Source: an uncultured Persicitalea sp. (GTDB lineage Bacteria > Bacteroidota > Bacteroidia > Cytophagales > Spirosomataceae). Taken from it: a stretch of DNA of 10,137 bases. The translations under genes were made by a program, and so were the position numbers. The stretch lies in the NCBI GenBank assembly GCA_950075905.1, contig CATMVR010000116.1, positions 1 to 10,137 on the forward strand, read 5' to 3'. The notes below the pieces were generated by a model. That model ran no database searches. It saw only the letters and a program-made list of their open reading frames with translations, and had not been told where the DNA came from. This document shows positions 1 to 6,718 of the stretch, piece by piece. Position 1 is the first letter of the stretch. Each line of letters begins with the position of its first letter.

Positions 1-92
1 GATTTACAGGTTGAGAGCCGCTATTTCCCTCGCCCTTTGGGTTTACTTCGCACAAAGTTCGGGATGACTCATGTTTTTGGAGAAATAGGTTT
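1..92. other. Non-coding stretch downstream of atpG
   Basis: No gene is supported here. On the minus strand, just past the atpG stop, an ATG opens only an 8-codon frame. The segment holds a short hairpin-capable CCCTTTGGG and a motif that reads GTCATCCCGAAC on the minus strand. That motif loosely resembles dispersed intergenic repeats seen in some Bacteroidota; this is recollection only and was not tested. No convincing intrinsic terminator with a T-run is visible. Confidence 0.4.
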
Positions 93-974
93 CTATACCA
101 AAGCTTCGGCACCACCCACGATTTCGAGGATTTCCTTCGTGATCGCCGCCTGACGCGTTCGGTTATATACCAGCTTGAGCTCTTTCAGAAGCTCCTGGGC
201 ATTTTCGGTTGCTTTGTCCATGGCCGTCATCCGGGCGCCATGCTCAGAAGCATTCGATTCCAGCACGGCCCGGTAGAGCTGTATTTTGAGTGATTTCGGG
301 ATGAGCTCATTTACGATTTGCTCCTCCTCTGGTTCAAAAGTGTAGTTGATGTTGGTACGCTCTCCCTGTCCGCTTATGGCCGCATCGGCTATAGGCAGGT
401 AGTTTTCTACCCGGATAATCTGCGTAGCCACATTCTTGAATTCATTGTATATCAAATCCACTTTGTCGTAGCGGCCGCTGGCGTAGGCTTCCATAACGGC
501 CTCGGCGGCTTCCTTCACTCCCACAAAGCTTAGCTTGGTGAAGAGATGCTGAAAACGACCATCTACTTTAAACCCTCTACGGACCATACCTTCGGCTCCT
601 TTCTTTCCGATCGCCAGCACTTCTACCTGACGGCGGCGGGCCAGATCGGCGTAATTGGCTTCGGTATGAGCCATAGCAGCCTTGATGACGTTGGTATTGA
701 AAGCGCCGCAGAGTCCGCGGTCAGAGGTAACCAGGATCAACAGTACCCGCTCGATCGGGCGAGCCTTTTTGTAAGGACTATCGGAGCCTGTTTCGCTGCC
801 CGACGACACGGTGGCCAGCATCTCACCAAGCTTTTGAGCATAAGGGCGCATCTGAATAATATTATCCTGGGCGCGTCGCAGCTTAGCCGCAGCCACCATT
901 TTCATGGCTTTGGTAATTTGCTGGGTGGAACTGACCGAAACAATCCGGTTACGTACTTCTTTTAAGCTTGCCAC
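93..974 (-). CDS. atpG: F1 ATP synthase gamma subunit
   Basis: Encodes the central rotary shaft of F1, which couples proton flow through Fo to ATP synthesis on the alpha3-beta3 ring at the inner face of the cytoplasmic membrane. The 293-residue product has normal family length. Both conserved helices are present: the N-terminal block (residues 1-36, with STQQITKAMKMVAAAKLRRA) and the C-terminal block (268-293, with YNRTRQAAITKEI). The gamma signature I-T-x-E-x2-E-x3-G-A-x-A is at 278-291 and SDRGLCG at 84-90. The start is GTG (972-974). It is chosen because MASLKEVR aligns with the usual family N-terminus; there is no Shine-Dalgarno sequence. The stop is TAG. The gene lies 121 bp downstream of atpA on the same strand, behind a structured spacer that could lower its expression relative to atpA (inference). 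Confidence 0.97.
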   Translation of the reverse strand: MASLKEVRNRIVSVSSTQQITKAMKMVAAAKLRRAQDNIIQMRPYAQKLGEMLATVSSGSETGSDSPYKKARPIERVLLILVTSDRGLCGAFNTNVIKAAMAHTEANYADLARRRQVEVLAIGKKGAEGMVRRGFKVDGRFQHLFTKLSFVGVKEAAEAVMEAYASGRYDKVDLIYNEFKNVATQIIRVENYLPIADAAISGQGERTNINYTFEPEEEQIVNELIPKSLKIQLYRAVLESNASEHGARMTAMDKATENAQELLKELKLVYNRTRQAAITKEILEIVGGAEALV

Positions 975-985
975 TTCGTTAATTT

Positions 986-1009
986 TGAATGAGTGAATGG
1001 GTGAATGAG
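986..1009. repeat. Three tandem 8-bp TGAATGRG units
   Basis: Three back-to-back units occupy 986-993 (TGAATGAG), 994-1001 (TGAATGGG) and 1002-1009 (TGAATGAG). A related TGAATGAT occurs at 1026-1033, and the same octamer on the opposite strand at 1077-1070. The run lies between atpA and atpG, about a dozen bases upstream of the atpG start. Its first 13 bases (987-999, starting at G987) match the reverse complement of 1072-1084 at 12 of 13 positions, so the spacer has terminal inverted repeats. Confidence 0.8.
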
Positions 1010-1020
1010 GGGTCCGCCCC
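1009..1020. other. Small GC hairpin in the atpA-atpG spacer
   Basis: GGGG (1009-1012) and CCCC (1017-1020) flank a 4-base loop. On the atpAG transcript this GC-rich hairpin would lie between the long AT-rich stem and the ATTCAC-type repeats that precede the atpG start. It has no T-run and is not called a terminator. Confidence 0.45.
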
Positions 1021-1025
1021 CGCGA

Positions 1026-1077
1026 TGAATGATAGAATATTTTGAATTAAAAATTTCCAATAATATTCTATCATTCA
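1026..1077. repeat. 16-bp perfect inverted repeat between atpA and atpG
   Basis: The arms TGAATGATAGAATATT (1026-1041) and AATATTCTATCATTCA (1062-1077) are perfect reverse complements around a 20-base loop. With T1061 bulged, three more pairs can form (1042-1044 with 1058-1060). In the atpA-atpG transcript this is a long AT-rich stem-loop starting about 18 nt after the atpA stop codon. No T-run follows on the minus strand, so simple termination is not obvious. A processing site, a stabiliser of atpA mRNA, or a small palindromic mobile repeat all fit. The right arm can pair with 987-999 instead. Confidence 0.8.
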
Positions 1078-1095
1078 ATCATTCTAACGTCATTT

Positions 1096-2673
1096 TTACA
1101 CGTATTTAGCAGATACCTCTTTTGCTACTTTTTCGAGCACAGCGGTAAGGCTATCGTCGAATTTTCCGGCCTGAAGGGCTTTCAGTGTATCGCCATACTG
1201 GGCAGAAAGTACCGTCAGGTACTCCGATTCGAACTCTTTCACGCGATCAACGGGTACTTTATCGATCAGGCCCTTGGTAGAAGCATAGATGATTGCTACC
1301 TGGTGCTCAACGGAAACAGGGCTATACTGAGGCTGCTTGAGTACTTCCTGGTTACGGCGTCCCCGGTCGATGGCCAGCTGTGTGGCGGCGTCCAGGTCAG
1401 AACCAAACTTGGCAAAAGCTTCAAGCTCACGGAACTGCGCCTGATCCAGTTTGAGAGTACCAGCTACTTTCTTCATAGACTTGATCTGGGCATTACCTCC
1501 CACGCGCGATACCGAGATACCCACGTTGATAGCAGGACGGATACCGGAGTTGAACAGGTTTGTTTCCAGGAAGATCTGCCCATCCGTAATTGAGATTACG
1601 TTGGTAGGAATATAGGCCGACACGTCGCCCGCCTGGGTTTCAATGATGGGCAGCGCCGTCAGTGATCCGCCTCCTTTTACCTTGCCTTTCAGCGAAGGGG
1701 GAAGATCGTTCATATTTTGGGCAATAGAGTCGTCACTTACGATCTTGGCGGCACGCTCCAACAGGCGGCTGTGCAGGTAAAATACGTCACCAGGATACGC
1801 CTCGCGTCCGGGAGGACGGCGCAGCAGCAGGGATACCTCACGGTAAGACACGGCCTGCTTAGAAAGATCGTCATAGATCACCAGCGCGGGGCGTCCCGTA
1901 TCGCGGAAGTACTCCCCGATAGCGGCTCCGGTAAATGGCGCAAAAAACTGCATGGGGGAGGGGTCAGACGCACCGGCGGCCACAATCACCGTGTAGGCCA
2001 TAGCACCGTAGCGGCGAAGGGTAGTTTCTACCTGCTTGATGGTAGATGCTTTCTGGCCACACGCTACGTAGATACAGTATACGGGCTCGCCGCGATCGTA
2101 AAACTCTTTCTGGTTGATGATGGTATCAATACAAACGGCGGTTTTGCCCGTCTGCCGGTCACCGATCACAAGCTCACGCTGTCCGCGACCGATAGGGATC
2201 ATGGCGTCAATAGCCTTGATACCGGTCTGCAGTGGCTCGGTTACAGGCTGCCGGAAAATTACACCGGGTGCTTTGCGCTCGAGGGGCATTTCAAACAGTT
2301 CTCCCTGAATGGGGCCCAACCCGTCGATGGGCTCGGCCAGGGTGTTCACCACGCGGCCTACGATCTGATCACCTACCTGAATGGAAGCAATTTCGTTGGT
2401 GCGCTTTACTGTGTCCCCTTCTTTGATTTCGCTCGAATCGCCCAGCAATACCGCCCCGACGTTGTCTTCCTCGAGGTTGAGTGCTAATGCTTTCAAGCCA
2501 TTTTCAAACACAAGCAATTCTCCGGCTTGTACTTTGGAAAGGCCGTAAATACGCGCCACGCCGTCGCCGACCTGAAGCACCGTACCTACTTCTTCGAGTT
2601 CTGCTTCCGATTTTGCGCCAGCAAGTTGCTCACGCAGAATGGCTGAAACTTCGTCCGGTCTTACTGATACCAT
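1096..2673 (-). CDS. atpA: F1 ATP synthase alpha subunit
   Basis: Alpha subunit of the alpha3-beta3 hexamer of F1. It binds ATP at the non-catalytic sites and supplies an arginine finger to the catalytic beta sites. The 525-residue length is normal. Visible motifs are the Walker A loop GDRQTGKT (171-178), the Walker B strand LVIYDDL (264-270), the alpha/beta signature PAINVGISVS (380-389), and the arginine finger R390 in SVSRVGG. The beta-barrel domain is N-terminal (about 25-95) and the helical domain is C-terminal (about 390-525). The start is ATG (2671-2673), with no Shine-Dalgarno sequence. It is the first gene of its transcription unit here: the divergent FKBP gene lies upstream and atpH does not, so the Fo/delta genes must be elsewhere. 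A good -7 box sits about 50 bp upstream. Confidence 0.98.
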   Translation of the reverse strand: MVSVRPDEVSAILREQLAGAKSEAELEEVGTVLQVGDGVARIYGLSKVQAGELLVFENGLKALALNLEEDNVGAVLLGDSSEIKEGDTVKRTNEIASIQVGDQIVGRVVNTLAEPIDGLGPIQGELFEMPLERKAPGVIFRQPVTEPLQTGIKAIDAMIPIGRGQRELVIGDRQTGKTAVCIDTIINQKEFYDRGEPVYCIYVACGQKASTIKQVETTLRRYGAMAYTVIVAAGASDPSPMQFFAPFTGAAIGEYFRDTGRPALVIYDDLSKQAVSYREVSLLLRRPPGREAYPGDVFYLHSRLLERAAKIVSDDSIAQNMNDLPPSLKGKVKGGGSLTALPIIETQAGDVSAYIPTNVISITDGQIFLETNLFNSGIRPAINVGISVSRVGGNAQIKSMKKVAGTLKLDQAQFRELEAFAKFGSDLDAATQLAIDRGRRNQEVLKQPQYSPVSVEHQVAIIYASTKGLIDKVPVDRVKEFESEYLTVLSAQYGDTLKALQAGKFDDSLTAVLEKVAKEVSAKYV

Positions 2674-2706
2674 AATATAAGTTACTTATTTTGAGTGTAG
2701 TAGTTT

Positions 2707-2721
2707 AGTTTTTCAAAAACT
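2707..2721. promoter_or_regulatory. 15-bp palindrome at the predicted atpA start site
   Basis: AGTTTTT and AAAAACT form a perfect 7-bp inverted repeat around a single central base. It overlaps the expected start of the atpA transcript, about 7 bases past the -7 box, making it a possible operator or 5' end structure. Short A/T palindromes also arise by chance, so the role is speculative. Confidence 0.35.
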
Positions 2722-2725
2722 GCCG

Positions 2726-2756
2726 CAAATTTAGCGTTTTATTTCGTTAATTCAGA
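2726..2756 (-). promoter_or_regulatory. Bacteroidota-type promoter for atpA-atpG
   Basis: On the minus strand the -7 box reads TAAATTTG (complement of 2726-2733), an exact match to TAnnTTTG. A TCTG (complement of 2753-2756) lies 19 bases upstream, one base off the -33 TTTG. The predicted start near 2719 gives a leader of about 46 nt to the atpA ATG. It supports independent transcription of atpA-atpG. Confidence 0.5.
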
Positions 2757-2907
2757 TATATTGTCCTAAAAAAATACAAGACTTAAAATTAGATTATTCC
2801 AAGGTAGCTTCCTGACCGCCGCCGGCCCGTATTGCCAACATTTTTTTGGGGTAGCGGGTTGGTATCCAAACTTTTTTAAGGTATTCATGTGTTTAATGAG
2901 AGAATAC

Positions 2908-2939
2908 TTTCGTTTTTTTACCATCTTATCCTAATTTTA
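2908..2939 (+). promoter_or_regulatory. Weak candidate promoter for the FKBP-protease operon
   Basis: TAATTTTA (2932-2939) is one base from TAnnTTTG, and TTTCG (2908-2912) lies 19 bases upstream as an imperfect -33 element. The leader to the ATG at 2965 would be about 20 nt. The match is poor, and the region is T-rich enough for it to be chance. Confidence 0.3.
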
Positions 2940-2964
2940 TATTTATCCGTTTTCATTATCCCGA

Positions 2965-3714
2965 ATGCATCGTAACGTAAAAACCTTGTCAACAGCCGTA
3001 ATTTGCGCTGTATTACTGATTTCATCTGTTTCATCTGTGTGGGCGCAAGCTGCAAAAACTCCCGCCAAGGCTCCCGCCAAACCCACCCCGCCTACTGCCA
3101 GTACTGCTCCGGTTATGAAATCGGCTATTGATACGGTTGCTTACGCCATTGGCCTCAGCGTGGCGGGCTCGCTCAAAGCGCAGGGGTTGTCTGATATCAA
3201 TACCAACCTGCTGCTGGCAGGAATCAACGAAACGCTCAAAGGAGGCAAAACGGCCATGAGTCCCGAGGAGGCCAATCAGTACATCGGGCAATATTTTCAG
3301 AAGCAGGCCAGCGTCAAAGGAGAGGCTAATCTGAAAACCGGAGAGAAATTTTTGGAAGAAAACAAGAAACGCCCAACTGTAACTACCACGGCAAGTGGTC
3401 TGCAATATGAAGTAGTGAAGATGGGAGAGGGCCCCAAACCCGCCGATACGTCGCGGGTGAAGACCCATTACCATGGCACACTTATTGACGGAACGGTATT
3501 TGACAGTTCAGTAGAGCGGGGAGAGCCCGTTGAGTTTCCGGTAAATGGAGTAATCAAGGGTTGGCAGGAAGCCCTCCAGCTGATGCCCGTAGGGTCAAAG
3601 TTTAAGCTCTACATTCCTTCGAATCTTGCCTACGGTGAACGTGCCGCCGGCCCCTCTATCGGTCCTAACTCCGCTCTGATATTTGAAGTAGAGTTATTGG
3701 AAATCCTTAATTAA
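2965..3714 (+). CDS. Secreted FkpA/Mip-like FKBP peptidyl-prolyl isomerase
   Basis: Catalyses cis-trans isomerisation of proline peptide bonds, probably as a periplasmic or envelope foldase. The 249 residues comprise a Sec signal peptide (about 1-27, VWA then Q), an Ala/Pro/Lys/Thr-rich linker (about 28-49), an FKBP_N-type helical dimerisation domain (about 52-135) and a complete FKBP domain (about 145-249). The residues known to line the FKBP12 pocket all have counterparts: Y169, F179, D180, F191, V196, I197, W200, Y223 and F240, so the enzyme should be active. Cys14 is not preceded by a lipobox, so this is not a lipoprotein. The ATG is followed directly by the signal peptide, which fixes the start. 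The stop lies 8 nt before the S41 protease gene, so the two are almost certainly cotranscribed. Confidence 0.93.
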   Translation: MHRNVKTLSTAVICAVLLISSVSSVWAQAAKTPAKAPAKPTPPTASTAPVMKSAIDTVAYAIGLSVAGSLKAQGLSDINTNLLLAGINETLKGGKTAMSPEEANQYIGQYFQKQASVKGEANLKTGEKFLEENKKRPTVTTTASGLQYEVVKMGEGPKPADTSRVKTHYHGTLIDGTVFDSSVERGEPVEFPVNGVIKGWQEALQLMPVGSKFKLYIPSNLAYGERAAGPSIGPNSALIFEVELLEILN

Positions 3715-3722
3715 ATTTCTGT

Positions 3723-5837
3723 ATGAAAAAGTACCTAATCACCCTCATACCGGTGATCCTGCTGGGATGGCAACGGGGCCCCGAGCCTGAGCGTATGCCC
3801 ATGTCTTCGGTGGATACACTGACAGAGGTTGGAAACATCTCAGAAGACCTGAAGCCCACAGAGGCGCAGTATCGGGCAGAAGCACTCGTAACCCGGATCC
3901 TGTCAAACTACCATTATCGTAAGACCAAGCTGAACGACTCACTATCCGTAGCGATTTATTCAAAGTACCTCGACGATATCGACCATAACAAAATGTACTT
4001 CCTGGCGTCTGATGTGGCGCAGTTCGACAAGTACAAAAACTCTTTCGACGAATTTCTGACCAAGGACGACCTCGATGTTCCCTTCGAGATATACAACCGG
4101 TTCAGAAAGCGTTACCAGGAGCGGAGTGCCTATATTCACGATTTGCTGGGCAAGCCGGAGCCTTTCGACTTTACTAAGGACGAAAGTCTGAACATGGACC
4201 GCGAAAAAGCTGCGTGGGCCCAAAGTAAGGAAGAATTGAACGATACCTGGCGCAAGTACATCAAGAGCGAGGCCCTGGACCTGAAACTGACCGGTAAGGC
4301 CGATACGGCTGTGGTGAACACACTGCGTGACCGGTACAAAACGCGCGACCGCGCTTTGGCCCGTATCCGTACCGAGCAGGTGTTTCAGATGTATATGAAT
4401 GCCTACGCGGAGTCGCTGGACCCCCATACCAACTATTTTGCGCCCGCCGACGCCGACCGCTTCAAGCAGGATATGAGCCAGTCGCTTGAAGGTATTGGTG
4501 CGCTGCTGCGCGAAGAGGACAACTACATCAAGATTGTGGATGTAATTCCTGGCGGTCCGGCTTTCAAAGGCAAGCAACTTAAAAAGGAGGACCGTATCAT
4601 GGGCGTTGCCCAGGGTGACGAAGGCAAATATGTTGATATTGTGGGCTGGTTTGTGGACGATGCCGTAAAGCTGATCAAAGGCCCTAAAGGTACTGTGGTG
4701 CGTCTGCAGGTACTGGCCGCCGACGCACTGCCCAATGCCTCGCCCCGGGAAATCCGGATTGTACGCGAAAAAGTAAAGCTGGAAGAGCAGCGCGCCAAGA
4801 GCGAGATTGTATCGGTAAATCAGGGCGGCAAAACCATGAAGATTGGGGTCATCGATATTCCTCTCTTTTACCGGGACTTTGAAGGTGCCCAGCGACGTGA
4901 GAAAGAATTTGCCAGCACTACCCGCGATGTGCAGAAGCTTATGGATCAGCTGCGCAAAGATGGTGTAGAGGGGATTGTGATCGATCTCCGTAACAATGGA
5001 GGGGGCTCGCTGATCGAAGCGGTGTCGCTTACCGGCCTCTTTATTGAGAAAGGCCCCGTGGTGCAGGTAAAAGAATCTATGGGGGATGTAGAAATCAACT
5101 CGGACACTGATCCTTCGATAGCCTACGACGGTCCTCTGGCCGTGATGGTAAACCGGTTTAGCGCTTCGGCTTCGGAGATTTTTGCCGCGGCTATTCAGGA
5201 CTATAAGCGTGGTGTTATCATTGGTGAGCAGACCTACGGCAAAGGTACCGTACAGAGCCTCATCAACCTGAACCAGTGGATGCCCAAAGAGAGTGATCCG
5301 CTGGGAGATGTGAAAATGACCGTCGCGAAATTTTACCGCGTCAATGGCAGCAGCACGCAGCTGCGCGGCGTAATGCCCGATCTGGAGCTACCTTCGGCCT
5401 TCAAGCTGAATGAGTACGGCGAAGGCTCTCAGCCCAGCGCCCTGCCCTGGGACCAGATTGCTTCTACCCGTTTTGAGGTAACAGACAATGTAAACGATAA
5501 GATGATCAGCCGGCTGCGCGACAAGTACAATCAGCGACTCAGATCAGACGAGGAGCTGAAAAAGCTGGTGGAAGACCTTGCTTCGTTCAGGAAAGCCCGC
5601 GAAGATAAAAGCGTTTCGCTGCAAATCGATAAGCGCCGCAAGGAAAGAGCAGAAGCCGAGAAAAAGCGCGACGCGGTAAATAGCCTTGAAGAGGAGGAAA
5701 CCGAGGAGAATACTACGACAGGGGTGACCCCGGCTAAGAAGAAGGATATCTATCTGACCGAAGCCAGCCGAATTCTAGCTGATATGGTGACTATCGCGAA
5801 CGAGCCTACCCTGGCCGGAGCCAAGAAGAAAAACTAA
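3723..5837 (+). CDS. prc: Tail-specific protease, Prc/Tsp-type S41 family
   Basis: Periplasmic serine protease of the Prc/Tsp type, which degrades or trims proteins from their C-termini. The 704 residues run in the family order: N-terminal membrane segment (3-15), helical Tsp N-terminal domain (about 40-230), PDZ domain (about 254-331), S41 core (about 370-555) and a C-terminal DUF3340-like region (about 560-700) with a charged Lys/Glu-rich stretch at 634-664. By spacing against E. coli Prc, the catalytic Ser-Lys dyad is S482 (middle Ser of SASAS, 480-484) and K507 in GKGTVQ, with Q511 four residues on. DLRNNGGG is at 421-428. The N-terminus ends LLGW, a lipobox with Trp where Cys is expected, and no clear A-x-A site follows, so its membrane attachment is uncertain. 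It is the second gene of the operon with the FKBP gene and is followed by a strong hairpin. Confidence 0.94.
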   Translation: MKKYLITLIPVILLGWQRGPEPERMPMSSVDTLTEVGNISEDLKPTEAQYRAEALVTRILSNYHYRKTKLNDSLSVAIYSKYLDDIDHNKMYFLASDVAQFDKYKNSFDEFLTKDDLDVPFEIYNRFRKRYQERSAYIHDLLGKPEPFDFTKDESLNMDREKAAWAQSKEELNDTWRKYIKSEALDLKLTGKADTAVVNTLRDRYKTRDRALARIRTEQVFQMYMNAYAESLDPHTNYFAPADADRFKQDMSQSLEGIGALLREEDNYIKIVDVIPGGPAFKGKQLKKEDRIMGVAQGDEGKYVDIVGWFVDDAVKLIKGPKGTVVRLQVLAADALPNASPREIRIVREKVKLEEQRAKSEIVSVNQGGKTMKIGVIDIPLFYRDFEGAQRREKEFASTTRDVQKLMDQLRKDGVEGIVIDLRNNGGGSLIEAVSLTGLFIEKGPVVQVKESMGDVEINSDTDPSIAYDGPLAVMVNRFSASASEIFAAAIQDYKRGVIIGEQTYGKGTVQSLINLNQWMPKESDPLGDVKMTVAKFYRVNGSSTQLRGVMPDLELPSAFKLNEYGEGSQPSALPWDQIASTRFEVTDNVNDKMISRLRDKYNQRLRSDEELKKLVEDLASFRKAREDKSVSLQIDKRRKERAEAEKKRDAVNSLEEEETEENTTTGVTPAKKKDIYLTEASRILADMVTIANEPTLAGAKKKN

Positions 5838-5874
5838 ACTTTGAAAAACTAATTTTCTTTTTTCAGAGTATAAT

Positions 5875-5911
5875 AAGAGGCGGTCGCTCCCCAACGGGGC
5901 GACCGCCTCTT
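5875..5911 (+). terminator. Strong hairpin ending the FKBP-protease operon
   Basis: A 16-bp stem pairs 5875-5890 with 5896-5911 around the loop CCAAC, with one T-G wobble at position 5888. It begins about 37 nt after the protease stop codon. The tail TTGGTTCTATT is only modestly T-rich, but stem length and GC content make termination or 3'-end protection likely. Confidence 0.75.
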
Positions 5912-5957
5912 GGTTCTATTCCGATCCATTGCAGGGGCTTAACGGAACAACAACTTC

Positions 5958-6713
5958 ATGGGAATCCGCTTTATTTTTCAAGATTTCTTTGCCTTCCTCA
6001 AAAAACCACACACAAAACCCTATTCCGGACATTTTTCTCCGGGAGACACGATCAGGCTGTCCTTGCTGCTCGCTGCCTGTCTGCTGGTAATCCGCCTGGT
6101 CGGTATTATCATTGAAGTCAATGGCTTCCGACCGCTGGTACTTTACTTCTCGGGACACGAACTGGCCCGTCAACAGATAGATAGCAGCATAGCCAGCCTC
6201 CTGCTGGGGGCATTGGTGATGGCACCCCTGCTCGAAGAGGCAGCCTACCGCTGGGGGCTACGGTTTGGCCCGGTCCGGACGTCGGTTTCCCTGGGTTTGA
6301 TTGTTTTTTACTGGCTACCGTACGGCGGTACTTACTCCACCACTATTCTGCGGGTACTGGACCAGCCTGGGTTTTACCTCATGGTAGCAATGGCCCTGGT
6401 GACTGGCCTGACCACGTACGCCATTCTCAGTATTTCTTACCTGAAAGAGAGAATTGGTCGCGCCTGGGAACGGAATTTTAGGGTAGTTTTTTATACGTCG
6501 GCTCTGCTGTTTGGGTTGATGCACATTTTCAACGTTCGCGATATGTCGTGGACCATTGTGACCCTGGCGCCGCTCATTACATTTCAGCAGATTGTACTGG
6601 GATTGTTCAACGGGTACGTGCGGATGCGCTACGGTATCTGGCAGGCGGTGGTTCAGCACGCGCTGTTCAATGTGCTGCCTGTGGCCATACAGCTTAGCGA
6701 TAGGGTACTATAA
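5958..6713 (+). CDS. CPBP-family intramembrane metalloprotease
   Basis: Multi-pass membrane protein of the CPBP (CAAX protease/bacteriocin-processing, Abi) family, which includes the glutamate-dependent intramembrane protease Rce1. All three family motifs are present in 251 residues: EE-x3-R (E93, E94, R98), F-x3-H (F185, H189) and H-x3-N (H234, N238). About six to seven hydrophobic segments are visible, near 33-53, 76-92, 108-121, 138-160, 177-192, 198-218 and 228-246, after a cytosol-like N-terminus. The start is ATG with no Shine-Dalgarno sequence. It lies 46 bp past the operon hairpin, so it probably has its own promoter, but I found no convincing -7 box. The substrate is unknown; bacteriocin immunity, prenyl-protein processing and other roles exist in the family. 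There is no bacteriocin gene nearby. It converges with the MATE gene. Confidence 0.88.
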   Translation: MGIRFIFQDFFAFLKKPHTKPYSGHFSPGDTIRLSLLLAACLLVIRLVGIIIEVNGFRPLVLYFSGHELARQQIDSSIASLLLGALVMAPLLEEAAYRWGLRFGPVRTSVSLGLIVFYWLPYGGTYSTTILRVLDQPGFYLMVAMALVTGLTTYAILSISYLKERIGRAWERNFRVVFYTSALLFGLMHIFNVRDMSWTIVTLAPLITFQQIVLGLFNGYVRMRYGIWQAVVQHALFNVLPVAIQLSDRVL

Positions 6714-6718
6714 ATTTA
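6711..6718. other. Palindrome holding both convergent stop codons
   Basis: TAAATTTA is a perfect 8-bp palindrome whose two halves supply the plus-strand TAA (6711-6713) of the CPBP gene and the minus-strand TAA (6716-6718) of the MATE gene. The coding regions are 2 bp apart, so no separate terminator fits between them, and the transcripts must overlap. Confidence 0.8.

Larger units (their letters stand above)
2674..2964. other. Divergent AT-rich intergenic region
   Basis: This 291-bp stretch separates atpA (minus) from the FKBP gene (plus) and contains no supportable ORF. It holds the atpA promoter candidate, a weaker candidate for the FKBP gene, a 15-bp palindrome at the predicted atpA start site, and an inverted repeat GTATTC/GAATAC (2881-2886 and 2902-2907). 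An isolated GC-rich patch lies near 2815-2830. No RNA gene or known riboswitch was recognised. Confidence 0.6.

Noticed and set aside
25..50. Intrinsic terminator for atpG at CCCTTTGGG
   Set aside because: The stem is only three GC pairs with a 3-base loop, and no T-run follows on the minus strand.
986..1084. CRISPR array suggested by repeated TGAATGA units
   Set aside because: Units are only 8 bp, directly abutting, and partly inverted. There are no spacers and no cas genes.
1717..2487. A 256-codon plus-strand open frame opposite atpA
   Set aside because: It lies wholly antisense to atpA, whose protein is conserved along its full length. The frame has no recognisable domain; it is a codon-bias shadow.
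2965..3045. Lipoprotein signal (Cys14) in the FKBP protein
   Set aside because: Cys14 is preceded by A-V-I, not by a small residue at -1, and lies in the middle of the hydrophobic core. A Sec signal with cleavage after VWA fits better.
3960..4577. A 205-codon minus-strand open frame inside the protease gene
   Set aside because: Antisense to the conserved Tsp N-terminal and PDZ domains. No independent support.
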